Origin: Pseudomonadota bacterium
GTDB lineage: Bacteria > Pseudomonadota > Gammaproteobacteria > Burkholderiales > Burkholderiaceae_C
Length of the DNA: 64,000 bases
Assembly (NCBI GenBank): GCA_021848345.1
Contig: JAJZUV010000010.1
Span: 1 to 64,000 of the forward strand
Reading direction: 5' to 3'
Part shown: positions 9,592 to 22,871 of the stretch, one piece after another
Numbering within the stretch: position 1 is the stretch's first letter
How the letters are laid out: every line of letters starts with the position of its first letter
Program-made: the position numbers and the translations under genes
The notes under the pieces: model-generated
Told to the model about the DNA's origin: nothing
What the model saw: the letters and a program-made list of their open reading frames with translations, nothing else
Databases searched by the model: none

Positions 9592-10410
9592 TCAAAAACT
9601 GGCCAATTGGCTGTTGCGCAGGTCGGTCACCAGCATGTAGCCGGGCGCATGGGTGATGCACAAATCGGGCCTGGCCTCGGCCACGGCCACCTGCGGGGTC
9701 ACGCCGCAGGCCCAGAACACGGGAATCTCGTCGGGCTCGATGCGCACGGGCTCGCCGAAGTCGGGCGTCGCCAGGTCGCGGATGCCGATCTGCCGCGCGT
9801 CGCCCAGATGCACCGGTGCGCCGTGCACCGCGGGGAAGCGCGAAGTCACCTGAATGGCGCGTATCGCCTGCGCCGCCTTGAGCGGGCGCATGGACACGAC
9901 CATCGAGCCGTGGAAGGGGCCGGCCGGCGCGGTGGCGATGTTGGTGCGGTACATGGGCACGTTGGAGCCCTGCTCGACGTGGCGCACCGGCAGTCCGGCC
10001 TCGATCATGGCCTGCTCGAAGGAGAAGGAGCAGCCGATCAGGAAACTCACCAGGTCGTCGCGCCAGTACGAGCGCACGTCGGCCACCTCGTCGACCAGGC
10101 GCCCGTCGCGGAACACGCGGTAGCGCGGCAGATCGGTGCGCAGGTCGATGTCCTCGCCCATGCCGGGCAGCGAGGGGTCGCCCGCCTCGCCCACCGCCAG
10201 CAGCGGGCAGGGCTTGGGATTGCGCTGGCAGTACAGCAGGAAGTCCTCGGCCAGCACCCGCGGAAGCACCACCAGGTTGCCCTGCACGTGCCCGGGAGCC
10301 AGGTCGGCCGTGGGCGAACTCAGCGCGCCCGAGCGCGCGGCCAGGCGCACCTTGTAGGGTGTGGACAGTCCGGGCGAGGCGCCCGGCGCCGGATTGCGAA
10401 TGTTCGACAT
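9592..10410 (-). CDS. DUF1445 / UPF0317 protein, D-glutamate cyclase-like hydro-lyase
   Basis: 272 residues, no signal peptide, cytoplasmic. Family landmarks include [61 protein letters not shown] and the C-terminal [29 protein letters not shown]. The DUF1445 domain is the domain of mammalian D-glutamate cyclase (DGLUCY), which forms 5-oxo-D-proline from D-glutamate; bacterial members are annotated as putative hydro-lyases. Its place immediately before a Liv importer and a 5-oxoprolinase gives that activity a pathway context here. ATG 10410 is preceded by AAGGAGAG at good spacing. Family call strong; exact reaction inferred. Confidence 0.88.
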   Translation of the reverse strand: MSNIRNPAPGASPGLSTPYKVRLAARSGALSSPTADLAPGHVQGNLVVLPRVLAEDFLLYCQRNPKPCPLLAVGEAGDPSLPGMGEDIDLRTDLPRYRVFRDGRLVDEVADVRSYWRDDLVSFLIGCSFSFEQAMIEAGLPVRHVEQGSNVPMYRTNIATAPAGPFHGSMVVSMRPLKAAQAIRAIQVTSRFPAVHGAPVHLGDARQIGIRDLATPDFGEPVRIEPDEIPVFWACGVTPQVAVAEARPDLCITHAPGYMLVTDLRNSQLASF

Positions 10411-10483
10411 GCCCTCTCCTTGTTGGAGGGGCATTTCAGCGCCCGTGGCCGGGGCTGTCCAATCACGTGTTTGGATGACAGGC

Positions 10484-10500
10484 GATAAATTCCGCTTATC
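10484..10500. promoter_or_regulatory. LysR-type operator candidate before the DUF1445-liv-oxoprolinase unit
   Basis: GATAA-N7-TTATC is a perfect inverted repeat containing the T-N11-A core typical of LysR-family sites. It lies about 75 bases upstream of the DUF1445 start codon, at the very end of the lysR gene, where an activator for the downstream unit would be expected to bind. Confidence 0.45.
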
Positions 10501-11410
10501 AGTATTTGCCCTGATGCAAAAGCGCGTCTTCTCGCGCGACCCGCAGGGCCGCCTGCGCCACCACCCGCGGCACCAGGTCGGTGGCACCATGGCGCCAGCA
10601 GGCCGTGTAGCGCAGCGAGGGCAAGGGCGGTCCGGCCACGTCGAGCATCACCAGGCTGCCGTCGAGCAAGGCGCGGTGCGCGGAAATCGGCGCGATCACC
10701 GCGGTGCCGATGGCGTCCTGCGCCATGCGCACGATCACGCTCAGCGCCGCGCTGCCGTACATGCGCAGCGGCTCCACGCCGGTGTCGTGCAGCATCTTGC
10801 GCACTTCCCGGTGCGGATCGGTGGAGGCGGGATAGGTGATCACCGGCCAGTCCCCCAGGCGGCGCAGCGGCACCGGCGAGCGCCCCACCGGCAGCTTGGG
10901 ACTGGCCAGCCAGCGCAGCGGGTACTCGCACAGTTCCAGGTTGTACACATGCGGCTCGGTCATCGGGCCCAGCAGGAAGGCCAGGTCCAGCTGGTGGGTG
11001 TTGATCTGCTCCTTCAGCAGGGTCGAGGTGTCGACCTGCACGTCCATGAGCAGCGCCGGGTAGGCCTCGTGCAACTGCTCCATCAGGCGCGGCAGCCAGG
11101 TGTGCACGATGGTCTCCGACACCCCCAGGCGCAGCGTGCCCCGGATCACGCTTTCGCTGCGCGCGGCCTGCTGCAGTTCCAGCCGGGTGCGCAGCATGCG
11201 CTCGGCGTAGGGCAGCAGTTCCTGCCCCTTGGGCGTGAGCGCCACGCCGCGCGCGTCGCGGTCGAACAGGCGCACGTTGAGCGCTTCCTCCAGCGCGTGG
11301 ATGCGCTGCGAGATCGCCGGCTGCGTGGCATGCAGCTTCTCCGCGGCGGCGCGAAAGCCTCCCAGGGTCGCGACCCAGTAGAAGGTTTCGATGTTGCGTA
11401 GCTCGACCAT
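10499..11410 (-). CDS. LysR-family transcriptional regulator of the 5-oxoprolinase unit
   Basis: 303 residues. The winged helix-turn-helix occupies about residues 1-60 ([35 protein letters not shown]), followed by the linker helix and a two-lobed effector domain starting [20 protein letters not shown]. It is encoded on the same strand as, and directly upstream of, the DUF1445-livKHMGF-oxoprolinase genes, and divergently from pirin. A T-N11-A palindrome sits on each side of the gene (10484-10500 and 11429-11444), consistent with control of the downstream unit and self-control. Ligand unknown; a 5-oxoproline-like molecule would fit the context. Confidence 0.92.
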   Translation of the reverse strand: MVELRNIETFYWVATLGGFRAAAEKLHATQPAISQRIHALEEALNVRLFDRDARGVALTPKGQELLPYAERMLRTRLELQQAARSESVIRGTLRLGVSETIVHTWLPRLMEQLHEAYPALLMDVQVDTSTLLKEQINTHQLDLAFLLGPMTEPHVYNLELCEYPLRWLASPKLPVGRSPVPLRRLGDWPVITYPASTDPHREVRKMLHDTGVEPLRMYGSAALSVIVRMAQDAIGTAVIAPISAHRALLDGSLVMLDVAGPPLPSLRYTACWRHGATDLVPRVVAQAALRVAREDALLHQGKY

Positions 11411-11428
11411 GGTGGGCGCGGTCCGGGA

Positions 11429-11444
11429 CTTCGGTGAGTCGAAG
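11429..11444. promoter_or_regulatory. LysR-type operator candidate in the lysR/pirin divergent gap
   Basis: CTTCG-N6-CGAAG is an inverted repeat with T-N11-A spacing, 19 bases upstream of the lysR start codon. A second short inverted repeat, GTAGT-C-ACTAC, lies at 11454-11464. Both are in the 84-base divergent gap. LysR proteins usually repress themselves from such sites. Confidence 0.4.
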
Positions 11445-11494
11445 CCTGCGATGGTAGTCACTACGCGAGCGCCGAATCGAGCGACAATCCTCCG

Positions 11495-12385
11495 ATGGAC
11501 CAGCCCGACGACTCCCTGCCGCAGATCCTTCCCGCCCACGAGGCCGTGCTCGGCGAGGGCATGCGCATCGCGCGCGCGCTTCCCAACCGCCTGCGCCGCA
11601 TGGTCGGCGCCTGGTGCTTCCTGGACCACTTCGGCCCCGCCGACGTGGCGCAGGGCCAGGGCATGCGCGTGGGGCCGCACCCGCACATCGGGCTGCAGAC
11701 CGTCACCTGGCTGGTGCAGGGCGAGGTGCTGCACCGCGACAGCCTGGGTTCGCTGCAGGCCATCCGCCCCGGCCAGCTCAACCTGATGACCGCCGGACGC
11801 GGGATCTCCCATTCCGAGGAATCGCCCTCGCCGCGTTCGCCCTCGCTGCACGGCGCGCAACTGTGGATCGCGCTGCCCGAGGCGCAGCGCGCGCGCGAGC
11901 CTGCCTTCCAGCATGTGCCGGACCTGCCCGTGGTGCACCACCAGGGGCTGCGCGCCAGCGTGTTCATCGGCGAATTCCTGGGCCAGGCTTCGCCGGCCGT
12001 CGTGCACAGCCCACTGCTCGGCGTGGAACTGCTGTCGTCGGGCCCGGTCGAGGCGGTACTTCCGCTGCGCCCGGATTTCGAATACGCGCTGATGATGCTC
12101 GAGCACGAGGCCTGCTTCGACGGCCAGGCGCTGGGCATCGGCAGCCTGCTGGTGCTGGGCAAGGGGCGCCGCGAACTGCGCGTGGCCGCAGGCGCCGCGG
12201 CGCGCTGCCTGCTCATCGGCGGCGCGCCCTTCGGCGAGGACATGCGCATGTGGTGGAACTTCGTCGCCCGCACGCCGCAGGAACTGCGCCGCGCCAGCGA
12301 GGACTGGAACGCCGGCGCCGACTATTTCGGCCAGGTGCACGGCTACGACGGCCGGCGCCTGGAGGCCCCGCTGCCGCCCTGGTGA
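11495..12385 (+). CDS. Pirin-family protein
   Basis: 296 residues, two cupin-type beta-barrel halves. The N-terminal half has the metal-binding histidines in GPHPHIGLQTVTWLVQGEVLHRDSLG and the family motif LNLMTAGRGISHSEESP; the C-terminal half starts about LRPDFEYALMMLEHEACFDGQAL. Bacterial pirins include quercetinase-like dioxygenases and regulators that bind metabolic enzymes, so function cannot be named more closely. It is divergent from lysR. The 82-base gap to the next gene, on the same strand, suggests co-transcription. Confidence 0.9.
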   Translation: MDQPDDSLPQILPAHEAVLGEGMRIARALPNRLRRMVGAWCFLDHFGPADVAQGQGMRVGPHPHIGLQTVTWLVQGEVLHRDSLGSLQAIRPGQLNLMTAGRGISHSEESPSPRSPSLHGAQLWIALPEAQRAREPAFQHVPDLPVVHHQGLRASVFIGEFLGQASPAVVHSPLLGVELLSSGPVEAVLPLRPDFEYALMMLEHEACFDGQALGIGSLLVLGKGRRELRVAAGAAARCLLIGGAPFGEDMRMWWNFVARTPQELRRASEDWNAGADYFGQVHGYDGRRLEAPLPPW

Positions 12386-12467
12386 GCCGCGGCGCGCGGG
12401 CCGCCTCGCCGGCGCCGTGCGCGCGCGGCGCATCCCCTTTTGCCCATTCCCGAAACGGAGAACCCTG

Positions 12468-12848
12468 ATGGACGATTCCCAACGCTTCGAGCGCGGCCTG
12501 GCCATTCGCAAGGAGGTGCTCGGCACCGACTACGTGGAAGCCTCGATCCGCGGCGCCGACGAGTTCACGCGCGACATCCAGCAACTGGTCACCGAGTACG
12601 CCTGGGGCGAGATCTGGTCCCGCCCCGGACTGTCGCGACGCGACCGCAGCCTGCTCAACCTGGCGATGATCACGGCCCTGAACCGCCCCCACGAACTGCG
12701 CCTGCACGTGCGCGGCGCGCTGGCCAACGGGGTCAGCAAGGACGAGATCAAGGAAGTGTTCCTGCAGACCGCCGTGTACTGCGGCGCGCCCGCGGCTCTG
12801 GACAGTTTCCGCGTGGCACGCGAGGTATTCGCCGAGATGGGCGCGTAG
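12468..12848 (+). CDS. Carboxymuconolactone decarboxylase-family protein (PcaC-like)
   Basis: 126 residues, an all-helical protein of the CMD/AhpD superfamily. Recognisable PcaC-type features are RGLAIRKEVLGTDYVEAS near the start, the YAWGEIWSRPGLSRRDRSLLNLAMITAL core and HVRGALANGVSKDEIKEVFLQTAVYCGAPAALDSFRVA, with the conserved histidine in the last core. It lacks the CxxC of AhpD peroxidases. True PcaC acts in protocatechuate ring-cleavage, but no other protocatechuate gene is in the window, so only the family is sure. ATG 12468 follows GGAG with 7-base spacing; an upstream in-frame start is not family-like. Confidence 0.88.
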   Translation: MDDSQRFERGLAIRKEVLGTDYVEASIRGADEFTRDIQQLVTEYAWGEIWSRPGLSRRDRSLLNLAMITALNRPHELRLHVRGALANGVSKDEIKEVFLQTAVYCGAPAALDSFRVAREVFAEMGA

Positions 12849-12872
12849 GCACGCCCGGCCCCGCTGCCGCTT

Positions 12873-13853
<981 letters not shown>

Positions 13854-14033
13854 GGCAGGCTCCGTGCTTGACAGGCAGTGAAGGCAGCCCGCGGGCATTG
13901 CGTCTGCCGCGGGCGCATCGATGCGATCAGCCTTCCAGCATAGCGAGCCCGCGCGAAGCTTGCAGCGCCCGCGCGGGCCGCGCAATGCGATTCCCGGCGC
14001 GCCGTCGCGCGGTGGCCCGGCGATCTGCGCGCC

Positions 14034-14833
14034 TCAGCGGGCGTGCCGGGCCAGGAACTCCACGCAGGCCTCGATCACCGCGCGCGGCTGGTCGCGGTGC
14101 GGCGAGTGCCCGCAGTCGGCGAGTTCCAGCAACTCGGTCTGCGGCACGCGGCGCGCGATGCCGCGGATCTGCTCCAGCGTGCCGTACTCGTCGTCCACGC
14201 CCTGCACCGCCAGCAGCGGGCAGGCGATGGTCCGGATCTCGCGCTCGATCGACCAGTCGCGAAAACGCGGGTCCAGCCAGATGCGGTTCCAGCCCCAGAA
14301 GGCGGAATCGGGATCGGCGTGATGCCGTGCCAGGCGCTGGCGCAGATCGGTCTCCAGATAGGCCTGGCGTGCCTTCTCGATGCTGGCCACGCTCAGCTCC
14401 TCGACCAGGATGTGCGGCGCCAGCACGATGGCGCCGGCCACGCGCGTCCCGGCATGGGCGGCGTGCAGCAGCGCGATGGAGCCGCCGTCGCTGTGCCCGA
14501 ACAGCCAGGGCGGATGTCGCTCCACGTCCACGCCCACCGCGCGCAGCACGGCGGGCAGCACGTCCAGCGCCTGGCGGTGCATGAAGTCCGGATTCCACAG
14601 TTCCTCCGGGGCGCGCGGCGTGGAATGCCCGTAGCCGGGGCGCGAGTACACCAGGCCGCGGCAGCCGGCCGCCCGGCACAGCTCCCGCGGGAACTCGCGC
14701 CACATGGACACCGAGCCCAGACCTTCGTGCAGGAACACGAGCAACGGAGCTTCGGCGTCGCCCTCGCCCACCCAGCGGATCTCGATGTCCAGCTCGCGCC
14801 CGTCGACACCCACGCGCACCCGATCGGCGGCCG

Positions 14834-14837
<4 letters not shown>
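14034..14837 (-). CDS. Alpha/beta hydrolase linked to benzoate-CoA ligase
   Basis: 267 residues, cytoplasmic alpha/beta-fold hydrolase. The oxyanion region is LLVFLHEGLGSVSMW, the nucleophile is Ser in FGHSDGGSIAL, the acid is Asp in VQGVDDEYG and the base is His in LADCGHSPHRDQP. It overlaps the 3' end of the benzoate-CoA ligase gene by 4 bases (ATGA), so the two are translationally coupled. That linkage points to a role in the box pathway, for example thioester or lactone hydrolysis or rescue of trapped CoA esters; this is inference. Homologous hydrolases are known beside box genes in other betaproteobacteria. Confidence 0.88.
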
Positions 14838-16444
<1,607 letters not shown>

Positions 16445-16547
16445 GGTGTTCGTCTCCTGTGTTTTGGGTCGTCCTCCGCGAGGGCGCGGGCTCGAGGTGC
16501 AGCATCGTGCCTGCGGGCAATGTAGGTTTCGCGTTCCGAGATGTCAA

Positions 16548-16663
16548 GCACTATAGTGCATACCCTGATCGCAACAAGACGCCATCTCCGGGTCAATGCT
16601 CTTGAACGATGGATCATCATGCACTATGCTGCCATTCCATTCCACCCCGAAACATGCACTTTG
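16548..16663. promoter_or_regulatory. Palindromic operator candidate of the box gene cluster
   Basis: In the bclA/boxC divergent gap, GCACTATAGTGC (16548-16559) is a perfect 12-bp palindrome extended to AGTGCAT. The half-site ATGCACTAT recurs at 16619-16627 and a variant ATGCACTTTGC at 16653-16663. Box/bzd clusters elsewhere are controlled by BoxR/BzdR (XRE domain fused to a shikimate-kinase-like domain), which bind TGCA-containing repeats, so these are likely sites of such a regulator. The regulator gene itself is not in the window. The sites could serve both divergent units. Confidence 0.55.
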
Positions 16664-16684
16664 CTTCATCGCCAGGAGTCCCCC

Positions 16685-18343
16685 GTGAACCCTTCAGCTC
16701 GCGTCGACTACCAGACCGAACCCTCGCGCTACCGGCACTGGAGCCTCGCCTTCGACGGCCCCGTGGCCACGCTGGCCGCCGACTTCGACGAGGACGCGGG
16801 GCTGCGCCCGGGCTACAAGCTCAAGCTCAACAGTTATGACCTGGGCGTGGACATCGAACTCGCCGACGCGCTCAACCGCATCCGCTTCGAGCACCCCGAG
16901 GTGCGCACGGTGGTGCTCACCAGCCTGAAGGAACGCGTGTTCTGCTCGGGCGCCAACATCTTCATGCTGGGCCTGTCCAGCCATGCGTGGAAGGTGAACT
17001 TCTGCAAGTTCACCAACGAGACCCGCAACGGCATGGAGGACTCGTCGCGCCACGACGGCCTGAAATTCCTCGCCGCGGTCAACGGCGCCTGCGCCGGCGG
17101 CGGCTACGAGCTGGCGCTGGCCTGCGACCAGATCCTGCTGGTCGACGACCGCTCCAGCGCCGTGAGCCTGCCCGAGGTGCCGCTGCTGGGCGTGCTGCCC
17201 GGCACCGGCGGCCTGACCCGCCTCACCGACAAGCGCCACGTGCGCCACGACCTGGCCGACATCTTCTGCACCACCGCCGAGGGAGTGCGCGGGCCCAAGG
17301 CCAGGGACTGGCGCCTGGTCGACGACATCGCCAAGCCGGCGGTCTTCGCGCAGACGGTGCGCGAACGCGCGCTGCAACTGGCCGCGCAAAGCGACCGCCC
17401 CGAAGGCGCGCGCGGCGTGGCGCTGACCCCGCTGCGACGCGGCATCGAGGCCGACGCGCTGGTCTATTCCACGCTGCGCGTGGACATCGACCGCGCACGC
17501 CGCGTGGCCACCTTCACGATCCACGCCCCCGATGGCGCGCAACCCACGGACTTGGCCGGCATCGAAGCGCTGGGCGCGGACTGGTACGCGCTGCGCCTGG
17601 CACGCGAACTCGACGACGCGATCCTGTCCATGCGCACCAACGAGCTCGACATCGGCACCTGGCTGATCAAGACCCGCGGCGACGCGGCCAGGGTGCGCGA
17701 ACTCGACTCCCTGCTGATGGCGCAGCGCGGGCACTGGCTGGTGCGCGAGACCATCGGCTGGCTGCGGCGCTGCTTCGCGCGCATCGACGTGTCCTCGCGC
17801 AGCCTGTTCGCGCTGGTCGACGAAGGCTCTTGCTTCGCCGGCACGCTGCTCGAGCCGGCGCTGGCCTGCGACCGCATCTACCACCTGGCGCTGCCCGATG
17901 CGCCCGAGCGCGCGCCGCGCATCACGGTGGACGAGAGCAATTTCGGCCTGTACCCGATGGTCACCGGGCAAAGCCGCCTGGAGCGCCGCTTCTACGCCGA
18001 AGCCCCGGCGATGGAGGCCGTGCGCGCGCGCGCCGGCCGGGCGCTGGACGCCGACGAGGCCTTCGCGCTGGGCCTGGTGACCAGCAACCCGGACGACATC
18101 GATTGGGACGACGAGATCCGCATCGCCATCGAGGAACGCGCGGCGATGTCCCCCGACGCCCTGACCGGCATGGAGGCCAACCTGCGCTTCAACGGCCCCG
18201 AGAACCTGTTCACGCGGGTGTTCGGTCGCCTGACGGCGTGGCAGAACTGGATCTTCCAGCGCCCCAACGCCGTCGGCGACAAGGGTGCGCTGAAGGTATA
18301 CGGCAAGGGTGAGAAGGCCGCCTTCGACTTCCACCGCGTGTGA
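16685..18343 (+). CDS. boxC: Benzoyl-CoA-dihydrodiol lyase (2,3-epoxybenzoyl-CoA dihydrolase) BoxC
   Basis: 552 residues, crotonase superfamily, opens the ring of 2,3-epoxybenzoyl-CoA with loss of formate to give 3,4-dehydroadipyl-CoA semialdehyde. The first crotonase-like half has RFEHPEVRTVVLTSLKERVF, CSGANIFMLG and NGACAGGGYELALACDQI; the second half (about 260-552) is a divergent repeat with ELDIGTWLIKTRGD and GSCFAGTLLEPALACDRIYH. Length is as expected for BoxC (about 550). The start is GTG 16685, with AGGAG 7-8 bases upstream; the longer open frame from 16541 would begin inside the operator and adds unrelated residues. boxB follows after 28 bases. Confidence 0.94.
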   Translation: MNPSARVDYQTEPSRYRHWSLAFDGPVATLAADFDEDAGLRPGYKLKLNSYDLGVDIELADALNRIRFEHPEVRTVVLTSLKERVFCSGANIFMLGLSSHAWKVNFCKFTNETRNGMEDSSRHDGLKFLAAVNGACAGGGYELALACDQILLVDDRSSAVSLPEVPLLGVLPGTGGLTRLTDKRHVRHDLADIFCTTAEGVRGPKARDWRLVDDIAKPAVFAQTVRERALQLAAQSDRPEGARGVALTPLRRGIEADALVYSTLRVDIDRARRVATFTIHAPDGAQPTDLAGIEALGADWYALRLARELDDAILSMRTNELDIGTWLIKTRGDAARVRELDSLLMAQRGHWLVRETIGWLRRCFARIDVSSRSLFALVDEGSCFAGTLLEPALACDRIYHLALPDAPERAPRITVDESNFGLYPMVTGQSRLERRFYAEAPAMEAVRARAGRALDADEAFALGLVTSNPDDIDWDDEIRIAIEERAAMSPDALTGMEANLRFNGPENLFTRVFGRLTAWQNWIFQRPNAVGDKGALKVYGKGEKAAFDFHRV

Positions 18344-18371
18344 TCCCCCGAACCTGCGAACGGAGACCGTG

Positions 18372-19799
<1,428 letters not shown>

Positions 19800-19825
19800 T
19801 GGACGACCCCCACGGGGGGCGGGCC

Positions 19826-19885
19826 GGGCCGGGCCGTGCCCGGCCCGACCCCGCACCTACCCGCGGCCCCACACGGGGCCGCGGG
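19826..19885 (+). promoter_or_regulatory. Double hairpin between boxB and boxA
   Basis: Two perfect stems occur back to back. GGGCCGGGC/GCCCGGCCC (19826-19846) has a 3-base loop, and CCCGCGGCCCC/GGGGCCGCGGG (19860-19885) has a 4-base loop. Neither is followed by a T-run, so they are more likely to stabilise the boxCB message or lower boxA expression than to end transcription. Confidence 0.5.
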
Positions 19886-19901
19886 GCCTTTGGAGACCGC
19901 C

Positions 19902-21173
19902 ATGGACATGGCCGACACCGCGATCCTGCACCAGCACCTGATCGACCCCGAGATCTGCATACGCTGCAACACCTGCGAGGCCACCTGCCCGGTGGGCGCG
20001 GTGACCCACGACAGCCGCAACTACGTGGTCGACGCCGACAAGTGCAACTTTTGCATGGCCTGCGTGCCCCCGTGCCCGACCGGCGCCATCGACAACTGGC
20101 GCGACGTGCCGCACGCCGCCGCCTACCCCCTGGCCGAGCAGTTGCAGTGGGACGAATTGCCGGCGCAGGGAGACCTGCCCCGCGCCCCGGTGCCGGACGA
20201 CCAGCGCGCCGCGGCCCCGCAACCGGGCGCCGCGAGCGGCTCGACCGGCGCCGAGCAGACCGAGTTCCGCGCCGCGCAGTACGGTGCCGTGGTGCCGCCG
20301 TGGTCGGCGGCGCACGCCTACACGAATCTGTACGGCCCGAAGGCCGCGCGCAAGTCCGTCACCGCCACCGTCAGCGGCAACGTGCGGGTCACCGAGGTCG
20401 GGCGCGAGTACGACACCCACCACATCGTGCTGGACTTCGGCGCCATGCCCTTCCCGGTGCTCGAGGGCCAGTCCATCGGCATCGTTCCGCCGGGGCTGGA
20501 CGAGGCCGGACGTCCGCACACACCGCGCCAGTACTCGGTGGCCAGCCCGCGCAACGGCGAGCGCCCCGGCTACAACAACCTGTCGCTGACCGTCAAGCGC
20601 GTGCTCCAGGACCACCAGGGCCGACCGGTGCGCGGCGTGGCGTCGAACTACCTGTGCGACCTCGGGGTGGGCGACAAGGTGGAGGTCATCGGGCCCTTCG
20701 GCTCCAGTTTCCTGATGCCCAACCATCCGCGCTCGAACATCGTGATGATCTGCACCGGCACCGGCAGCGCGCCGATGCGCGCGATGACCGAATGGCGCCG
20801 ACGCCTGCGCCGCTCGGGCAGGTTCGACGGCGGGCGCCTGATGCTGTTCTTCGGCGCGCGCACCCAGGCCGAGCTGCCCTACTTCGGCCCGCTGCAGAAC
20901 CTGCCCCGGGACTTCATCGACATCCATCTGGCCTTCTCGCGCACCCCCGGCCAGCCGCGTCGCTACGTGCAGGACCTGATGCGCGAGCGCGCCGCCGACC
21001 TGGGCGAACTGCTGCGCGACGACAATACGCACATCTACGTCTGCGGCCTCAAGGCGATGGAGGAAGGTGTCGTGCTGGCTCTGCGCGACGTCGTCGCCCA
21101 GGCCGGCATGTCCTGGCAAAGCACCGCGGCGGCCTGGAAGGAACAGGGCCGGCTGCATCTGGAGACCTATTGA
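19902..21173 (+). CDS. boxA: Benzoyl-CoA 2,3-epoxidase, reductase subunit BoxA
   Basis: 423 residues, passes electrons from NADPH through FAD and two [4Fe-4S] clusters to BoxB. The N-terminal ferredoxin domain has both cluster motifs: [12 protein letters not shown] (about 18-29) and [12 protein letters not shown] (about 48-59). A Pro/Ala-rich linker (about 80-125) leads to the ferredoxin-NADP reductase fold with the FAD motif RQYSVAS, the pyridine-nucleotide motif [12 protein letters not shown] and the C-terminal [12 protein letters not shown]. The ATG at 19902 is preceded by TGGAGA; an upstream in-frame start lies inside the hairpins. It overlaps the next gene by one base (TGATG). Confidence 0.95.
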   Translation: MDMADTAILHQHLIDPEICIRCNTCEATCPVGAVTHDSRNYVVDADKCNFCMACVPPCPTGAIDNWRDVPHAAAYPLAEQLQWDELPAQGDLPRAPVPDDQRAAAPQPGAASGSTGAEQTEFRAAQYGAVVPPWSAAHAYTNLYGPKAARKSVTATVSGNVRVTEVGREYDTHHIVLDFGAMPFPVLEGQSIGIVPPGLDEAGRPHTPRQYSVASPRNGERPGYNNLSLTVKRVLQDHQGRPVRGVASNYLCDLGVGDKVEVIGPFGSSFLMPNHPRSNIVMICTGTGSAPMRAMTEWRRRLRRSGRFDGGRLMLFFGARTQAELPYFGPLQNLPRDFIDIHLAFSRTPGQPRRYVQDLMRERAADLGELLRDDNTHIYVCGLKAMEEGVVLALRDVVAQAGMSWQSTAAAWKEQGRLHLETY

Positions 21174-22753
21174 TGTCGAGTATCGAATCCGGGCAACACG
21201 ACTGCGCCGCGGCGGCCGAGGCCTCGCTGCGCGACGCGCGCGTGCTCGTGCTGGGCGCGGGCATCATGGGCGCGGGCATCGCGCAGGTGGCGGCGCAGGC
21301 CGGGCACCGCGTCGCGCTGTTCGACGCCCGCGACGGCGCGGCGCAGCAGGCGCACGCCCAGCTCCGCGCCACCTTCGAGACCTTGGTGGCCAAGGGACGT
21401 CTGGCGGCGGACAAGGCGCAGGCCGCGCTCGCGCGCATCGAAGCGGTGCAGCGCCTGGAACAGGCGGCCGACTGCGGCCTGGTGATCGAGGCCATCATCG
21501 AACGCCTGGACATCAAGCGCGAGGTGCTGGCGCAGCTGGAGGCCCTGGTCGATGCCCGCTGCGTGCTGGCCAGCAACACCTCCTCGCTGTCCATCACCGC
21601 GCTGGCGCGCGACATGAAACATCCCGAGCGCCTGGTGGGCATGCACTTCTTCAACCCCGTGCCCTTGATGAAACTGGTCGAGGTGGTCAGCGGCCTGCGC
21701 ACCGATGCTTCGGTGGCCGCGCGTGTGTTCGATCTCGCGCAGGCCTGGGGCAAGACCGCCGTGCACGCGCGCTCCACCCCGGGCTTCATCGTCAACCGCA
21801 TCGCGAGGCCCTATTACGCCGAGACCCTGGCGCTGCTGCAGGAGCAGGCCGCGACGCCCCAGGTGCTGGACGCCTGCCTGCGCGGCGCGGGCTTTCGCAT
21901 GGGGCCCTGCGAGCTGATGGACCTGATCGGCCACGACACCAATTTCGCGGTCACCCAGGCCGTGTACGAGGCGAACTTCTACGACAGGCGCTACCAGCCC
22001 TCGCTGGTACAGCGCGAGCTGGTCGACGGGGGCATGCTGGGGCGCAAGTCGGGGCGCGGCTTCTACGACCACGCGGCCGGCGGCACGTTGCCCCAGGCCC
22101 AGGCGGACGCGGCCGACCTGCTGGCGCCGGCCCCCGCCGCACGGGTGGTGGTGGCCGGCAGCGGCGCGCTGGCCGAGCGCATCGCACGCACGCTGCAGGC
22201 GGCCGGCGTGGAACACGGCCTCGACCCGCAGGCCGGCTGGTGCGGCCTGCGCGTCGACCAGGCCAGCCTGCGCCTGAGCGACGGCCGCGCCGCCACCGAA
22301 CTCGGCGCCGAGGTGGCCGTGTTCGACCTCCCGCTGCGCGACGAGCCCGGCCTGGCGCTGGCCTGGGCGCCCAGCGCCGACGCCTCGGCCTCATGGTGCG
22401 AGCAGGCTCCGCGCTGGCTGCACCTGCTGGGCTGGCAGCCGCTGCGCCTGCGCGACGTGCCGGGCCTGGCGGTGGCGCGCAGCATCGCCATGCTGGTCAA
22501 CGAGGCCTGCGACGCCGTGCACCAGGGCGTGTGCTCCGAGCAGGGGGCCGACGCCGCCATGAAACTTGGCGTCAACTACCCCGCCGGCCCTTTCGAATGG
22601 CTGGCACGCTGGAGTGCCCTCGGCGCTCCCGGCATCTGCGACCTGCTCGACGCGCTGGACCGGCACTACCGCGGCGAGCGCTACCGCGTCAGCCCCGCCC
22701 TGCGCGAGCGCGCGTGGCGCGCTGCGCGCGCGGCGGCCTGTACGGCTTGTTGA
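21173..22753 (+). CDS. 3-hydroxyacyl-CoA dehydrogenase (3-hydroxyadipyl-CoA type, PaaH/PaaC-like)
   Basis: 526 residues. The NAD-binding Rossmann motif is VLGAGIMGAGIAQVAAQAG (about 25-43); catalytic-site landmarks are ASNTSSLSITALA and GMHFFNPVPLMKLVEVV; the C-terminal 3HCDH domain holds TPGFIVNRIARPYYAE and ELMDLIGHDTNFAVT. A second, shorter 3HCDH-C-like module follows (about 450-526: ARSIAMLVNEACDAV, AMKLGVNYPAGPFEW), the two-module layout of PaaH-type enzymes. It is coupled to boxA by TGATG, so it most probably oxidises 3-hydroxyadipyl-CoA to 3-oxoadipyl-CoA, where the box and phenylacetate pathways meet. Substrate is inferred from context. Confidence 0.9.
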   Translation: MSSIESGQHDCAAAAEASLRDARVLVLGAGIMGAGIAQVAAQAGHRVALFDARDGAAQQAHAQLRATFETLVAKGRLAADKAQAALARIEAVQRLEQAADCGLVIEAIIERLDIKREVLAQLEALVDARCVLASNTSSLSITALARDMKHPERLVGMHFFNPVPLMKLVEVVSGLRTDASVAARVFDLAQAWGKTAVHARSTPGFIVNRIARPYYAETLALLQEQAATPQVLDACLRGAGFRMGPCELMDLIGHDTNFAVTQAVYEANFYDRRYQPSLVQRELVDGGMLGRKSGRGFYDHAAGGTLPQAQADAADLLAPAPAARVVVAGSGALAERIARTLQAAGVEHGLDPQAGWCGLRVDQASLRLSDGRAATELGAEVAVFDLPLRDEPGLALAWAPSADASASWCEQAPRWLHLLGWQPLRLRDVPGLAVARSIAMLVNEACDAVHQGVCSEQGADAAMKLGVNYPAGPFEWLARWSALGAPGICDLLDALDRHYRGERYRVSPALRERAWRAARAAACTAC

Positions 22754-22871
22754 GGGCGGTCAAGGCGCGCGGCGACGCGCGCCCCTAGCCTGTGCATGCG
22801 TGCCCCGAGGGCGCGGCATCGGGCCGCGGCCGGTGCGCGTCGGTGTCGCCACCGCCACCCCGGAGAACTCG

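Noticed and set aside
16541..16684. An upstream start for boxC at 16541
   Set aside because: It begins inside the palindromic operator, adds residues absent from BoxC proteins and has no ribosome site; GTG 16685 has AGGAG at good spacing.
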